From Micromonospora chokoriensis (GTDB lineage Bacteria > Actinomycetota > Actinomycetes > Mycobacteriales > Micromonosporaceae), in the NCBI RefSeq assembly GCF_000718555.1, contig NZ_JOAN01000028.1, positions 1 through 59,209 on the forward strand: a stretch of DNA of 59,209 bases, in the 5' to 3' direction. Below, in pieces: positions 59,110 to 59,209 of the stretch. The notes beneath the pieces were generated by a model, which ran no database searches, was not told the origin of the DNA, and worked only from the letters and a program-made list of their open reading frames with translations. Positions within the stretch are counted from its first letter, which is position 1. Every line of letters starts with the position of its first letter. A program made the position numbers and the translations under genes.

Positions 59110-59146
59110 CGAAGGGCCGGGCCCCGTGGTGGGGTCCGGCCCTTCG
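59110..59146. terminator. bidirectional hairpin terminator after recQ
   Basis: CGAAGGGCCGG and CCGGCCCTTCG with an inner CCCC/GGGG extension form a stem of about 16 bp between recQ and the converging partial gene. It resembles the terminator at 110-149 in its outer arms (GAAGGGCC). Confidence 0.75.
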
Positions 59147-59153
59147 ATTGCGT

Positions 59154-59209
59154 GTGGGTCAGCTGGTGGAGTAGCCGCGGGTGGCGATCCAGTCGGCGAG
59201 GTGCTCGAC
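59154..59209 (-). repeat. 56-bp inverted repeat, right copy
   Basis: Exact reverse complement of bases 44-99. It runs to the window edge, so its full extent is unknown. Confidence 0.9.
59159..59209 (-). CDS. 3' end of a gene identical to the one at the left edge (partial)
   Basis: Reading on the minus strand, 16 codons (VEHLADWIATRGYSTS) lead to a stop at 59159-59161. The nucleotide sequence is the same as that of the left-edge gene end. Only the C-terminus is visible, so the family cannot be named. It converges with recQ across the terminator. Confidence 0.6.
   Translation of the reverse strand, partial: VEHLADWIATRGYSTS

Overview
The window is high-GC actinobacterial chromosome, most likely from the family Micromonosporaceae (Micromonospora or Salinispora type). 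The evidence is the very high third-position GC, frequent GTG starts, ATGA/GTGA gene overlaps, and actinobacteria-typical genes: RbpA, WhiA, OpcA, AcnR, a conservon (cvnABCD), TIGR03086, DUF2630, DUF397/DUF5753 and acVLRF1. Nearly all of it is ordinary chromosomal content; I see no prophage, integrase, transposase, CRISPR array or tRNA.

Layout. (1) 1-3996: the 3' end of an unidentified gene, a DedA membrane protein, and aconitase preceded by a likely AcnR operator. (2) 4044-5475: a VapBC-type toxin-antitoxin pair sitting exactly where the 5' half of a DUF5753 regulator should be, followed by the orphaned DUF397 gene. (3) 5493-13592, all on the minus strand: cytochrome P450, class I and class II terpene cyclases with overlapping ends, then conservon cvnA-B-C-D with its own candidate promoter. 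(4) 13850-16827: DUF2630, a RIO-type kinase, a HAD phosphatase and a nitrilase-family amidohydrolase. (5) 16852-20589: acnR with its operator, then a tightly overlapping set: a TIGR04222 membrane protein with a Cys/Gly tail, a DUF692 (MNIO) oxidase, a small partner protein and an SDR. (6) 20586-30748: Mug glycosylase, an ABC exporter, enoyl-CoA hydratase, a small HTH protein, a CadD-like transporter, an ABC-F ATPase, a zinc metallopeptidase and several small genes. (7) 30936-37764: the complete sufRBD-Rieske-CSUT iron-sulfur operon. (8) 37845-40733: heme A synthase (ctaA) and heme O synthase (ctaB). (9) 40999-49542: pentose phosphate operon tkt-tal-pgi-zwf-opcA-pgl. (10) 49560-56610, minus strand: rbpA, secG, tpiA-pgk-gap, whiA, yvcK, rapZ. 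(11) 56833-59209: a small protein, recQ, and the 3' end of a gene identical over 56 bp to the one at the left edge, in the opposite orientation.

The most interesting system is 17560-19843. A four-helix membrane protein ends in CGGGGGCGGGGGCGG. It is translationally coupled to a DUF692/MNIO enzyme with all expected metal-ligand positions, and to a partner protein built like the recognition subunits of other MNIO systems. I infer that the Cys residues of the tail are post-translationally modified, giving a membrane-anchored RiPP-like product of unknown function, perhaps metal binding.

Other points worth attention: AcnR operators shared by acnA and acnR although the genes lie about 13 kb apart; a diterpene-type cyclase pair whose class II member carries DADTT rather than DXDD; a sufR promoter whose -10 box overlaps a SufR-like operator and whose predicted transcript is leaderless; a 27-codon micro-ORF wedged between tal and pgi; and the identical inverted ends of the window. 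Functions are assigned by reading motifs; no database search was possible.
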